Positions 22,513 to 34,749 of a stretch of DNA of 64,000 nt are shown one piece after another; the stretch's first letter is position 1, and each line of letters starts with the position of its first letter. The notes beneath the pieces were generated by a model. It saw nothing but the letters and a program-made list of their open reading frames with translations, ran no database searches and was not told the DNA's origin. The stretch is taken from positions 186,001 to 250,000 of the forward strand of contig NBAY01000041.1 of NCBI GenBank assembly GCA_002794775.1, read 5' to 3'. Source of the DNA: Porodaedalea pini. Its lineage: Eukaryota; Basidiomycota; Agaricomycetes; Hymenochaetales; Hymenochaetaceae. Both the position numbers and the translations under genes were made by a program.

Positions 22513-23409
22513 AGGAGGACTCAATTTACAAACTAACCGTGAAAGCGAGCCAAATTAAGCTGAGATATGAGGCTTTGGCATGGTTTAGCAGTAGCATCCA
22601 TGTAATCAATCCTCTACTGTAATCAATCCTCTACCTGACCAATGAATTGAATTTCCCCACAATGTGTAGTTCGTTTGAGATCGTGATGAAGTTTGCAATG
22701 ATTAGACCTCGTACTTCAGGTCAGGTGTCTTTTTCTGCTAAAGTCATTTCACAGCGCCGCCTGTGTAGCTTTGCAATGATCAGTTCGTAAATTTCCCCAG
22801 CGTCTTGTCGCAGCGAACGGCGGCCCTCGCATATTAAGACTGTGGGCGACTCACATTAGTGATGCCAATGATTCATTGAGAGATACTGCGGACGCGGTCG
22901 TCTTGCAAGACAGAAGGAGCCATGATTCTGATCAATCTTGGGGACTGAACAGCGGTGGTAGCGTCTGTATTTGACTACTCAAGTATTTACAGTGCACTGA
23001 CAAGTCACGATTCTCAAGCCTCAAGCTATAGCATCCTAGCACTCCTATGTTTCAACGTTGTTTTTCTTGGGTAGATCTACTATTTTACCAGAAACGTACA
23101 CTCATTACAATCATCTGTACATAAGTATGGTTGGAGGATAATGCAAAACTTTGTTCCATAGATAGTACAGGACACCATAGTGAAAGAGGGTCCGATCCTT
23201 CTGTGATGATGGTACACGGTGATTCGAAATTCCAAGAACCCATTCCGCAGAGTGTACAGATGAAAAGGAGAAGGAAAGAAGAGGACGAAGAGGGTAAGAA
23301 ATGATCCATAGGGCCTGTCCGATGGTTTTCTAGTTCAGGAGCGAAAGGCACTGAAGTTGGAATCGATATGTGAAAGGGAAGGGTGTCCATGTATAAGGGA
23401 GGTGGCTCT
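22513..23409. other. Intergenic region
   Basis: 3' flanks of the convergent genes at 21697 and 23410. No coding signal seen. A tandem 17-bp repeat (GTAATCAATCCTCTACT and a variant) occurs at about 22600-22636. Confidence 0.4.
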
Positions 23410-26121
23410 TCAAGGAATCGGGCGTGCCGCGATCTCTCCGCCGAAAGCCTGCTGGATGAGAAGGTCCATACCCTCGCGCTCCTCACGCATGCGCCGTTCC
23501 TCCTCCCGCCAGCGCCCCTCGCGTATCTCGTACATCTGATGCAATGCACCGAGACTATGCAGTGCCGTCTTCAGCATCTTGCGCAGGTCCTCCTCACGTT
23601 CGCCTGCGGCGCTCGATGGCGAGCCGTCGCCCGACTGCGATGACGAGGCGTACAATCGCTCAAGCAGCGACGTGCGCTGGCTTCGTGCCGCGCGGCGCTG
23701 CGAGGCGATCTGCTCGAAGGCGTCTTTGGCGGCGTTCATAGAGTGCCCATCGAAAAGAGAGGCATCGCGACGAATAGACCGTGAGGAGAGGGAGTGAAGA
23801 GTGTTTGTGTGTGAGGGAGAAGCCATTAGCACGAGGGTGGAGTCTGTTTCTCGGTCTAAGGCTTGGAACTGTTGATAATTCTTAAGTAAAAATATTTGAG
23901 TTTAGATCGAAGCGAAGGCACTTACAGCACGGACTAAGTCGTCCCATCGCTGTTCCCACTTCTTTCGTCTCCGATCAGGGTTCGTTACATACGTTGGATG
24001 GAATTCCAAGTCTAGCAAGTCATGCTCGTCTTCTGAGTCTTCGTCGACCCATTCTCCGTTCTCGTCGTCCTCATGGCCGACCCCGTTCGGCCACTCTTGC
24101 GGCTCAGCAGCCGTCCGATCGCCATCCTGGTCGTATTTCTCCCCGGCCGTTTCCTCACCAGACGATGGCTCGGGACTCGTCTCGCGTGGCTGTGTGCTAT
24201 CGACGCGCGGTGGTGGTTTGACGCGCTGACGCGGGCGGAGCGCCCCATTCACCTTCCCGCGCAGGTTCGAGAACCGATCGCGCTTCTTGAGCCCGCGACC
24301 GCGCCCGTTCGTGTGTAAAGGCGGCAAGGGCACAGGCAAGTGGCTTGGACTCGAACGAATGCTCGCGCTGGTCACCCGTCCATCCTCACCCGGCACGCCC
24401 CCGTTGACACCAGCGTCTACACGAGCCCGCGCGAACGCGCGGCTTTGGTTAAGAAATGCGCCGAAGGGGTTGTAAGCCGGGCTCATGCCTGGATATGGCG
24501 TGGATGCTGGCGAGAGCGTGCTATCAGTCAGCGCACCGTTGTTGTACGCGTACATCTGCATCTGAAGGCGCAGCTGCTCCTGCACGACACTGGGGTCATA
24601 CACAGACGATGGGACGCGCGGCACAGGCGGCGGATAGACGAACCCGCGCCGGACGTGCGAAAATGGATAAGGGTACGGTGTCCCGCTTGGCGGTGCAGGA
24701 CTGAAGGGTGGGACAAGCGGACGCTGAGCCGACTCATTGCTTTGCCCGGCGCCGTTGCCGTTATTGCTACCATTTCCATTCTGTTGGTGCTGGAACGGCG
24801 TCGGCGCAGATGTCTGGCTATGTGGAGTCGGTGGAATCGGCGCGTCGGGACGTAAGTGCATGCCCTGTGTCGCGATAGGCGCGGGCATGAACTGTTGCAT
24901 GTACGCCGCCTCATCATAGTACTCGATTTCCTCGGGGTAGTTGTGGTAAAAGTCGAACATCCAGTTCGGATATGAACCGCGCGACTCGTTGCGTGAGTAC
25001 TCATTGCGCGAGAAGGGAGGCAGAGGCGGCGGAGGCATTGGCGAATTGTTATTCGCTACCGGTGCCTCTGACTGCAATTTCTTCAGAGTATGCTGGAAGT
25101 CGGCGGGACTGAAGTTCTTGCCGTTCTGCTGCTTATCAGGTCGCAACATTTCATGGATGCTTCGCTGGGACTGCCCTTGCTGAAAGAGCACACTCGTCGG
25201 CGAGCGAGGGGTATGCGATCCCTCGCCCTCCGTAGATTCTCCACTAGGTCTTTGCTGCTCGTCGTCGTCATCATCGTCCCCAAGATCGACGAGTGTACCC
25301 TCTGCGTCATGCTCGAGGTCCTTTGTCGGGTTCAGGTCTGAAGAAGGCGTCGGCGAGACACGCGCCTGCTCGTGCTCGTCTGGCTCCTCTTGCACAGGCA
25401 AAGACCGATCAGGTGTCCGCGTTTTTGTCGATCGTGGCGACGGCATGCTCGGGTAGCCCGGTGATGTGTTCGCGGTCTTGCGTAGAGCGTACGAGAGGGG
25501 CGACGCACGATGCTGCGCCTGTTCTGCCGAGGTACGTCTTCGCGTCGTCGGCCCCTCGACCGTATCCGTCCCAACGCCAACGCTTCCAGTCGAGTGCGTC
25601 TTCATGTGCCCAAACCCCGCACTCGCAGCGCCCCCCGCGTACGCGACGCCCGCCGTCCCGGGCGCAGGCGGCGAGTGCTGCTGCTGCTGCTGTTGCAGCA
25701 GATCCGCACGGTCGATCTCCGCCTGCAGATCGTCCGTCATCTGCCACTTCTCCGCCTGCCCGTGCGCGAGGAACTGCGGCGGGGCGGCGCGCGCGAGCGG
25801 TATCGGACGCGGGTACCCGATATGCGGTGGGACCTGTCCCTGCGCGGTGCTGCCGTCGCGATCTGCGAGCTCGTGTACGGAGGCCACGATGGGCATAGAC
25901 TGTGTGCGCGCGTAGCGCTGGCGCTCTCGTAAAGACGGCGAAGGCGAGGCTTCGCGGCGCACGTTCGCCTGTGCGGGGCCTGTAGAAAATAGAAAATAAG
26001 GAAATAAGAAAGAGAACAGCCTGAGAACGAAACTCTGTTGGGAGTCCCCACGGGGACGCTTACCGGTGTGCTGCTGGAGTTGTTGCGCTTTCCTGCTTCG
26101 CTGAGGCGACTGGCTGGCCAT
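23410..26121 (-). CDS. Large disordered protein with conserved C-terminal helical region
   Basis: Three exons, 26121..26064, 25979..23926 and 23868..23410, give 856 residues. Most of it is low-complexity: a Gln run (LLQQQQQQHS), an Asp run (GDDDDDDEQQ), and Pro/Ser-rich segments. The ordered-looking parts are FDFYHNYPEEIEYYDEAA near the middle, and the end (RRKKWEQRWDDLVRAFQALDRETDSTLVLMASPSH, shown here by its start and end only in meaning: a helical repeat) followed by a coiled coil (MYEIREGRWREEERRMREE). I do not recognise the family. The domain split across intron 2 (WDDLVRA-FQALDRETD) shows that the last exon belongs here. It may be a scaffold or regulatory protein; no catalytic motif is seen. 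Confidence 0.65.
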
Positions 26122-26693
26122 CGAGTCGGTGAGGAGTACGGGGACGGAAAGACAGCGTCAAAGGCCACGCAAGACGACAATCAGACGATAAAAGGACAAT
26201 TGCAGGCGCAGTACACCGCCGAGCACACGTCTTCAGCGTGTTGGCCCGGGCACGAAAGAAACAACGCGTTGGTGTCCGTAGATGGCAACTTGCCTCGAGG
26301 CCGCCAACACAACGTGTTGTCCGCCTGGTCTCTGTCTAATTCATTCCGGATGCCCAAGCTACTTCTGACGGTCATTTCGAGGATTCTATTTGAGCAGTAC
26401 GTAGGCACTGACGCTCTTCACCCGCAGAGATCGCCAGTGCAGGAGTTTGGCGACGGCGATGGTGGTTAAACGTCAAGAGCGTAATAAGACGCGTCGCGAC
26501 GCGTTGGAATCACAACTCAATATCCATGCGCATTCAAACACGTCCACGCAAAAGAAGAAAAAAACATCATATTACACCGTGCGTTCCACACAAGAGCTAC
26601 ACGCTACACGCGCCCGCCGGCTCCCCTGCTTCATTTCCGCCCAGCTGAGCCCCTACCTCCTTCGCTCAGGAACTTTGCAAGCAGCGACCGGGA
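26122..26693. other. Intergenic region between tandem minus-strand genes
   Basis: 3' flank of the carboxypeptidase and promoter of the disordered-protein gene. No gene or clear TATA seen. Confidence 0.4.
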
Positions 26694-29149
26694 CTACGGT
26701 GTATCTCTGAAGCCCATGAGGAACTCCATGATCTGGAACGCAGCCTGTACGCACGCGACGGGTCAGGTCTCACACGGCGAGCCATACAGAGGAACAGGAA
26801 GACGTACCACCGGTTGGAACTGTGGGACCCTGTAGAGTGGGTAAAGTGCCGGGGCGCAGACGCGAGGACACGCGCGCGAAGAGGCAGCATCGATCGAAAT
26901 CGGCCAGCGAAGAGCATTGAATAACGACGCATGCGGGAGAAGACGTGATTAGGCCTCCGATACGCGATGATAGCGAAACGGGAGAAGAGAAGACGTACAT
27001 GTGCCCGCTCAAGTCGACTTCGTAGTAGGTAAGACCACGTTCGGAGTGCATGTTTCCCAGTGCGCCGATGTTGTCGACGAGGAAGCTGTCGTTCTGAATT
27101 GGCGTCTGGAAACCCTGTAGTCCGTTCCCTGATAGTATTGAGACTAAGTTCTCCTAGCGCGCTGGGTACACACAACTAGACTTACAAGTCATGCTATTGA
27201 ATCAATGTTGAGTAAAAATAAAAAGCCAACAGAAAGATTATGTACGGCACTCACTTCTGAATGGCGATCCGCGTCCCCTCCGCGATGAGGATAAAGTCCG
27301 CAAGGCCATGCACAATGACGACGCGCTGGCTTTTCTCGATCACACTCGGCAGCACGCTCAGCGCAGGCGGGAGGCTCGCATCCCCTTGCGGGAACACATT
27401 GATGTCCGAGCACTCCGTCCACGTCACGTTCACCGGCGCGTGGATCGCGCGCTTCACGTCCTCACGGTCAAAATACAGCGGCGACACTTGAGTCTGCGGG
27501 AACGAACCCGGGAAACCGAGCACGTCCCACAGGATTGGGAACTATCCGATGTGTCTCAGTCCAATTATCCCGTGTAGTAGGGAGACATACGTACCGTGTC
27601 GAAGATCCTGTATATGTTGAAGGCAGGGTTGATAATGAGTGCAGCGCTGAATATCTCATCCCATAGGTCACATCCTCGCGCGGCCTCCACCGAATCGCCG
27701 GGCAGCGGGAGCAGGCCCGTCGGCGGGTACGTCACAAACTTCTCAAAGTAGCCCGTGTAATTGCACGTCGCGGCTTGCGCATCAAGGTGAGCCATGAATG
27801 TCTGACTGAACACGTAAAGGTCTGGTCAGTCGTTAGACCGTATAAGTCAACGAAGAGCATACTTGAAAGCGAAGACGTTCTCGTATTTGTGCACGAAGTC
27901 GACCGCGGGGATCTGTTCCTGCACGACGTCCCATGAAACGGAAGCTAATGGACTTTCAGCATGGATACTTTGCAGTCCAAAATTCAGACGTACGGTCACT
28001 AATCCAAAAGCCTTGCAGTTTGAGGTCGAGATCGTCAGGGTTATTGTAGATAAAATTCGCGATATCTGGCAGAAAAGTCAAGTCAAGTCAGAACTATCGC
28101 TCGGCATTGGAAAATGACTGACATGGGATGTAAGTGCCAGCATACTAAGAGAATCTGATTCAGCGATAGAATACGAAGGAAGAGATTACTTTAACGTACG
28201 CTCTCTCCCGTAAGATAAAATTTCAAGCCCTTCAATTCTGAGAACACTTCCAAAAATTGTTGGAAGAAGCCGACGAGCTGTGCAGCGAGGTCGTCCTCAT
28301 TCTACGACCGAGCATGTCGCATATGAACCTGTGTTTCAACGTTGTGCGATAGACGGGCGCTTACTTTGATGTTTGGTGTTCCCTGCGAAAATCCCGTGCC
28401 GACGGGCTGCTCCACGAAGAGGATACTGGAGAGATTCGTCCAGCTGTGCTCATTTACAGTCGCCTTCGCCTGGCCCCACGACCAACTGAATGGCTTTCGC
28501 AATTTGTTAATGTAAGTCTGAAGCACGGAGAAATTTGATCTCACTCCATTTTCTTGTAGAAGACCTTCGAGGGAAGAGCAACCTGGTCCGCCGTTCGTCC
28601 TTCAATCATATGAGAAATGAACTGTATTACCTGTCTAAATACAGAGTTTCTCACCAGAAAATAAGATCGTCCAAGCTCCCTTGAGGTCCCGGAGGGAAGA
28701 ACCAAAAGAAGAGCTAGAAAGTGAACATATTGAGCGCTATTAGTATTATAAGGACATCTAGAAAAGCGGACGCACCTTCCGAGTTTCGTTGGCGTTTCCG
28801 CTGATCGGCAGCAACCCAGACCAGCTTGGCCCCACGTCAAAGTCCACTTGCGGGATCGACGCGCCATCGACATAGAACTCTAACACAAGGTTAATCATTG
28901 AATCTTATCAACGTGCACGAACAGATACTCACCGGAAGCCCGAGGGTTGCTGAACGTGATGTTTTTCACGACGTCTCTGCCCTCCATACGCGGCAGTGCA
29001 TCAGACGCTGCCCAGCGCTTGGCTGCCTCGCGCTGTTTTTCTCGCACCTGATGCTTTGTGATTTTGCGAGCGTAGGTCACCCCGAGGAGCAGGAAGAGGC
29101 ACAAGAGCACCGAGGAGAGACCAGAGCGACGCATGATAGGCAGAGGCAC
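26694..29149 (-). CDS. Secreted serine carboxypeptidase (peptidase family S10)
   Basis: Fifteen exons, 29149..28933, 28879..28776, 28713..28655, 28599..28545, 28493..28365, 28301..28200, 28144..28123, 28065..27994, 27944..27863, 27805..27595, 27541..27255, 27193..27186, 27128..26999, 26829..26808 and 26744..26694, give 516 residues. S10 enzymes remove C-terminal residues from peptides at acid pH. An N-terminal signal ([17 protein letters not shown]) indicates secretion or the vacuole. Family motifs: [12 protein letters not shown], the catalytic triad Ser222 in GESYAGTYIP, Asp433 in [12 protein letters not shown] and His492 in LSGHMVPQ, and [10 protein letters not shown]. The eighth-from-family segment IQNMTWNGLQGFQ is only obtained with the 8-nt microexon 27193..27186. 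A TATATAAC lies 42 bp upstream of the ATG. Confidence 0.93.
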
Positions 29150-29190
29150 TCCGGGTCGCAGCTCGAAGCCGCTCGCTCCAGGGATCGCTC

Positions 29191-29198
29191 GTTATATA
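29191..29198 (-). promoter_or_regulatory. TATA box of the S10 carboxypeptidase gene
   Basis: TATATAAC on the minus strand, 42 bp before the ATG at 29149. Confidence 0.5.
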
Positions 29199-30379
29199 CG
29201 TTACCTGCAGCGAGATCATCATCGCGCGTCTCCCCGCGACCCCACGCTTCCAATGTTCTGTTTGGTCTGTGTCCGACTATCACTGTATCAGAACACGACG
29301 CGTATGGAGCGACTTCTGAGCACATGGCTTATCTATAACGACCCGTCGCACGCAAATAACGGCCAGTAAAATGCGCGGATAGTAGAGCAGAAGACACGCC
29401 TACCGAAGGCGTCGGATGTTGTTCGAGAGCCCTGCACAGGGTATGGTTGATAGCACTGAGAAGTCAACTAGACGGTACTTCGATCTCGCTTCAAACGGGA
29501 ATTCAGATCACACTGTATCTCAGCTGATCTCAGCGGATATTCCTATGCGCCATAGACGGCTGCAGGAATGGAACAATGAACAAGGTATGTGGATTACTTG
29601 CTAGCAGTAAGTAGCAGTGAGTCTCCAGTTCCAAGCAACGTGTCCCTAACTACGACAACACGTGCGGATCACGAGACTCGTACGCGTCTCGATCAAGCAC
29701 GCGTTCTAACACGTGCACCAATGTTCCGCGTTTAAGCGTCCATGGAAGAGAAAGCACCTGAGATACAGCTTGAAACACATTTCCCCATAATTCACCTTAC
29801 ATATATTGAGTCTATTGTTGTAAAGAGGAGGGGCGGATTGTAATGTATATAATACCTTGAATAAATCGTGTGTACAAAGATCATCGAAAACATAAGTGCG
29901 AGTCCAATTACGTTGAACTCAACACAGCGCTATATGGACTGCTTCCTAAAGGAATACTCATCTCGCAGGCCTTTCGAAGAAGGCACATTGCAGCGGAGAG
30001 AAACGAAGTCAGACAAGAAAGTGAGCAAGCGCTCGTACGAGTCGTAGATGTCCAGAGCGAGAAGTTGAAGGCAAATGCAGAGTATGGAGGACTCTTCAGG
30101 TGGTCGAAGTTATTCTAAAGTCACATATTCTTGCTCTGAGTCTGTTTGCGAGCTGATGAACGCGAAAACCAATTCGAAAGTCAAACTGCCGGTGAATGAG
30201 AAAATACTGCCATTCTCGGAATGGCCCCGGCGGATATGGGAATGAGATTTTTTCCTCTTTTCTCTGGACTTCAACCGCCAACCACAACACGACAGCATCA
30301 CGAAATCTGGCCTTTTGCGATTTCTTGAAGAATAGACTAGCATCCGCTCACTTTCTCTGCTACTTTGCGCGATCGGAAG
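29199..30379. other. Intergenic region between divergent genes
   Basis: Upstream of the carboxypeptidase and of the orphan gene at 30836. No supported gene; short frames only. Confidence 0.4.
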
Positions 30380-30776
30380 ATCGGGCTCCGGTTGTCAGGT
30401 TTTGGGTCTTGAACTGATTTTCGGCCTACTACTTTTGTCGCCCTCAAACGTTACTTATTACGCTTGGCCGCCCTTCGCTGCTACCCATGCCTTGCAAGAC
30501 AACAGTTTGCACTCCGTCAAGCAAGGACGCTTTCATCGTGTTTCCCCTTCGAGCGGCAAACACAGCTTTCTCAGCGAGTTCAGAGGCGAAATATGTCAGG
30601 CCGTTCTCCGGTAACTACGAACTAACAAGAAACCTAGGTGCTCTTGACTTTTTCATTTCGCAATCTAGTACTTGCCATGACTACAATACTGTGTGTACAC
30701 TCCTTTGTGTTTTTCGGGGTGCTCGGCGGTCAACGAACGAAAGTCTGACCTCGTTGACTGCGCATTTTGAGACCTT
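30380..30776 (+). promoter_or_regulatory. Upstream module, copy C
   Basis: Core GATTTTCGGCCTACTACTTT then TGTCGCCCTC (30415-30446) and second block ATATGTCAGGCCGTTCTCCG (30592-30611), both shared with the 10-kb copies. Order and spacing to the TATA box are preserved, which supports a duplicated regulatory region. Confidence 0.55.
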
Positions 30777-30786
30777 TATAAAAAAA
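30777..30786 (+). promoter_or_regulatory. TATA box of orphan gene 3
   Basis: TATAAAAAAA, about 59 bp before the ATG at 30836. The following GCTTGCCTCTTTCTCAAATA resembles the sequence after the TATA at 10656. Confidence 0.55.
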
Positions 30787-30835
30787 GCTTGCCTCTTTCT
30801 CAAATAACTACCAATACCAACAGCTTCTTTTCTTA

Positions 30836-31978
30836 ATGTCAGACTTACCAAGCCGGAGTCGGAGTCAGAGCCACTCTTCAAATCATCAGATGAGGATGGT
30901 TCAGCAAGCTTACGACACGCTCGATGACACTCAAAAAGATATCTACAGGCGTATAGTCAATAAATCAACAGTTGCTCTGACTGACGAGTCGCGCGTATTG
31001 TTCATGCGATATGCAGTGGATATCTCAGCCCTACCCCCGGGCCGCTGGGGTGGTGAGATTAACGATGCTATCGCCCGGAGAGGTCAATATGCCCCGAATC
31101 ACAAAGAACACCCACCTCACGACACAGGTGGAAAATCTACTTTTGCTGTTGGCGCTCATACAAGATATCCATTGCTGGCAGACCCAAACCCCGAAAGACG
31201 ATTATACGCTCCTGCAAAGCGAGTAGAGCGAGGGAAGGATTTCACTACCCCCGCAAAGCATCCTCCGTATCGAACTCCTGCACCAGCTTCAGGAGTGCTA
31301 GAGGAAAGCGGTGGATCTATCGGCAGAGGGGGAAATGATAGTCTGACAAGCAGTAGCCACCGTGCTCCTCCAGATACAGTGGGGGTAGATGGAGGACCAG
31401 GCAGCGAACGAGCCGTTGAAACTTATCATTCTTCACGGGCAGGTGACGGCTCTCACCGCGGAGGAGCAAGTGATAATCCTACTAGCAGTAGCCGCCGTGC
31501 TCCTCCAGATGCAGCGGGGGCGGATGGAAGGTCACGCAGTGGGCCATCCGGCGAGAGCGTCCATCCTTCACGGGCAGGTGGCAGCTCTCACCGAAGAGGG
31601 CCAGGTGCTCCAACAGCTGCAGGGCTTCCAGAGGGAGACAGCACCAGACGGTCAGGTATCAATCCGTCCCATCGTAGCCGTGCTTCTTCAATTGTAGGGG
31701 AGCCACGCGGAAGCGGCGGTTCTATCCACAGAGGACCAATGAGCACCTTGTCCCATCGTAGCCGTCTTACTTCTGCAAACGCAGGGGAAGCGGAGGATGG
31801 CGGCTTCAGAGGGCCAGGCAGTGAGCGGACCGGTGAAACCTACCACCCTTCACTGTCAGGCGGCGGCTCTAACCGCGGAGGGACAGATCGTGCACCGTCA
31901 GTTGCAAGAGGTTCACAGAGACGCAGCGGCTCTGTCGGTGGACTGTCGGGTAGCAATCGGTCCCATTCTAACCGTTAA
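30836..31978 (+). CDS. Orphan Ser/Gly/His/Arg-rich protein 3
   Basis: Intronless, 380 residues. An ordered head (about 20-85: AYDTLDDTQKDIYRRIVNKS, VLFMRYAVDISALPPGRWGG, EINDAIARRGQYAP) is followed by a tail of imperfect repeats, each with a Ser-Ser-X-Arg-Ala-Pro-Pro-Asp or Ser-His-Arg motif (SSHRAPPDTVGVDGG, SSRRAPPDAAGADGR, HPSRAGGSSHRRG). The tail is near-devoid of hydrophobic residues. It has the same architecture as the 21697 gene and the same upstream module as the 10760 gene. No signal peptide, no known domain. Family-level function unknown. Confidence 0.55.
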   Translation: MSDLPSRSRSQSHSSNHQMRMVQQAYDTLDDTQKDIYRRIVNKSTVALTDESRVLFMRYAVDISALPPGRWGGEINDAIARRGQYAPNHKEHPPHDTGGKSTFAVGAHTRYPLLADPNPERRLYAPAKRVERGKDFTTPAKHPPYRTPAPASGVLEESGGSIGRGGNDSLTSSSHRAPPDTVGVDGGPGSERAVETYHSSRAGDGSHRGGASDNPTSSSRRAPPDAAGADGRSRSGPSGESVHPSRAGGSSHRRGPGAPTAAGLPEGDSTRRSGINPSHRSRASSIVGEPRGSGGSIHRGPMSTLSHRSRLTSANAGEAEDGGFRGPGSERTGETYHPSLSGGGSNRGGTDRAPSVARGSQRRSGSVGGLSGSNRSHSNR

Positions 31979-33323
31979 TATCTTTGGCTTGCAGCTGCGA
32001 AGAGGAGCAATTCTTTCTTTGGCGCTGAGCTCATATGAGACGGCAGTTTCATCGATGAGGCGCAGGTATGGAAGTCAAGCGGAGGACGGAGAAACCAAGG
32101 TAGGTAGGGAACGAAAGTATGAACATGAAATTAGTGGGCCAACATAAGCTGAGCACTATATTCTGCAATTTCGTAGCTAGAATATAAATACTAGAATACA
32201 AATTTATTTATTTTGTTTCATAAGTTGCCAAGACTCGTAATCACCAGCTTACATCGACTTGAGTATAAGTGGCCCATGCTAAATTGAGTCTCGGCTCATC
32301 GTCAGCATGAGGCCTTCAGTTTACAAACAAGTGTTGCGTAGCACTAGTAATACTATTTTCTTTTTCTTTTTCTAGGTAGCCATACAACACCCAGTACTTT
32401 CGTCAGCTCCCCTCGCATGCCAATATTTTGAAGTATTGTGACTCCCAACCCCGGATTGTACAGTACTTACATGGTCAACAAGGGATCCGGAGCCCGTCCG
32501 ACTCCTAGTGCTCACGAGCGAGATTTGCAGATGGAGTTGTAATATGATGTAGCCTCTCGGAGGGGACCACAGCGCAGAAAAAGATGAATCAGATAGGGGG
32601 ATCGTCATGCGGGTTTAGAGTACCAACGAAGGGATTCAAGGGTGACGCTCTGCATGGCGAGCTCTTATAAGGTTATAAGTACTTTAAGTATGTGTTTCTG
32701 TCAGGTGACTTTATACAGTCGGAGATTCACTTGTTTCGACGGTTCATCGATCATTAGGCCTTTTTTCTTTTCTAGTAACCCATTAAACGAGCTCAGTTCT
32801 CCAGAAAACAAGGCATATATATAAGTAAAGAATATATTTCTGTCACAGAATTTGTTGCGCACATTACATGTACTTCGAAAGGCGTGGTAAATCCTGACAT
32901 AATGCCCGAGGGTTGCTCCGTACCAGTCGCCACACGTATTTTCGCCTCTCGCCACTACTTTGCACATCACTCATCGCAATTTTGTTTTGGAAATGGCACC
33001 CACCCAATATTCATTCGTTACTACTGAACTCGCCACTGTACTGGTACGAGCCGAACCTGCATTAGTACGCGGTCGTCGGAAGACACTCAGCTATCTAGCA
33101 GTCAGCCTCTGTGTTCATCAAGCGTCTGGGCCAGGCTACTTCTCCAGCCTCGTCCTGAACAATAATCCTTTAGGATTCAAGTACCTGCCAGCCTTGTCAG
33201 CCTCAAAACTGTTTCTTATAGCTGTGACCGACGACCTCTTGCCTTCTCGTGGCGACGTACTCCAACCTCAAGGCCTTCTAAGTATTCAGGCTTTGTCTAC
33301 TACTCTGTTCAGGAAACATCACC
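31979..33323. other. Intergenic region
   Basis: 1.3 kb of AT-rich sequence without a coherent coding frame. Presumably 3' flank of orphan gene 3 and promoter of the gene at 33324. Confidence 0.4.
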
Positions 33324-34749
33324 ATGGCTACAGAGTCCCTTGTACCTCGGTCTGTTTCCAGCTTTCTCCAATCCTACGCACCAGACAGCTTTGAATGGGA
33401 GAGTCCTGGCTACTGTCCCCGGACAAGCTTTCTCTGGTCGAAGCCTCTGACAGCACTACCTCCCGGGAGTCACTCAAGACCTCCGACTAATTCAGATGCT
33501 TCAGTATGGGACGTCCAGTCATCCACAGACACTGGCTCTCTGTCAGATATGTCGATCTCGATGTCAGATGTCAGCTCTGAACACTTTGCGGCATTGCCAC
33601 CCATGAATCGCACAAGGACTGCCTCGAACTCTGCAGGCCGCCGTACGATCTCTGTCGCCAATTCAAGCTCTCTGTCTAACATGTCGGTCTCTTTTCCTAC
33701 TGCCGGCTACTCCTCATACGCTCTGGAGGACTTCGATAGCTTCGCCGCGAACGTGCCGGTTCAAGCATCTTGCGAACCTCTTCTAAATGCTACACCCCCA
33801 GATGACTCGGTTTGTTCGCTCCTTCAAGACGTGGAGCCTAGGATGCGTATTCCCTATGTAAATAATGATGACGGCTCGGACGGAGCAGCTGTCGGTAGAA
33901 TTCTGGAGTGGACGACATCCCTCTTCGCGACCGTGGCGAGCTCTGTGCTGGACTATTCAATTCAATCAGGCGTCGATGACCTTCCAATAACTGGTCGCTC
34001 CTATGCCTCGACGTCTCATCTCGGCCTTGAGGATAGGACGACGACACATTTTTCATCAGCGACGAAGGATATGATCACAGATAGCTGGTCCCCCCCTTCA
34101 AGCCCAATCATCAGGCTCAACCCTGTTCTTCCGACGGGACCACCGAGACCTATTCAAGCGAACCCGCTTTCTATCCTGATGCCTGGGGCCATTGACTACG
34201 AGGCTATAAATCCAGAGCAGGTATGTAATTACGCAAGGCTCGTACGTGATGAGCTAAGACTGACGACTCTATGCCTAGTCCACGACGGCGAAGCCCGTAT
34301 GCATGTGGGGCCGGCGGCTCGAACGTATCCCGAAGGTGCGCCTTTCCGGACAGAAGGAGGCCGTCTACTGCTTTGATGCGCGCAAGCAGCGCCAGAAGCA
34401 AAAGGCGAGCCTTACCCCTTCGATCCGCCATGCAGCCAGCAGCTTCCAGACGGAGGAGCCGACGCAGATATTTTACCGTGCGCGCCCACTGTGTACACCG
34501 TTCGTTAGACGAGACCTGCCCGCCACCCCTGTCGATGCTGTTAAAATTGCGCAAGGGCAAGTGCTGCTTCAGAACGTCAGCCCTGTCCGTTTCGATCCTG
34601 CGCCTTCGCCATCTTTTAGGGGTGCATCGCAAGCACTCCAGCGCCTTCCGCTTACTCCACGCACCCATGGACTAGCTCAAAATCGACAGACGGGAAGCGT
34701 ATCGCCTTCACTTCTGATGAGAAAGTTGCCTGGGCCTGGGTTCTTGTGA
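33324..34749 (+). CDS. Hypothetical protein
   Basis: Two exons, 33324..34220 and 34279..34749, give 455 residues. The intron (GTATGT...CCTAG) removes stops and keeps frame. The ATG is in good context (CACCATGG). The N-terminal 200 residues are Ser-rich with repeated SLSDMSISMSDVSS and SSLSNMSVSF units. The middle has a short hydrophobic stretch (RILEWTTSLFATVASSVLDY). The C-terminal half is basic (ARKQRQKQKAS). I recognise no domain and no signal peptide. It may be lineage-specific. Confidence is moderate because only splicing and codon continuity support it. Confidence 0.5.

Noticed and set aside
24340..25932. Long plus-strand frames (Arg/Ala-rich) across the large disordered-protein gene
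   Set aside because: GC-rich coding DNA leaves opposite frames open. They lack introns, motifs and a start context, and the minus strand carries the continuous gene.
32960..33394. 144-codon frame overlapping the start of the gene at 33324
   Set aside because: It overlaps the better-supported spliced gene in a different frame and has no recognisable feature.
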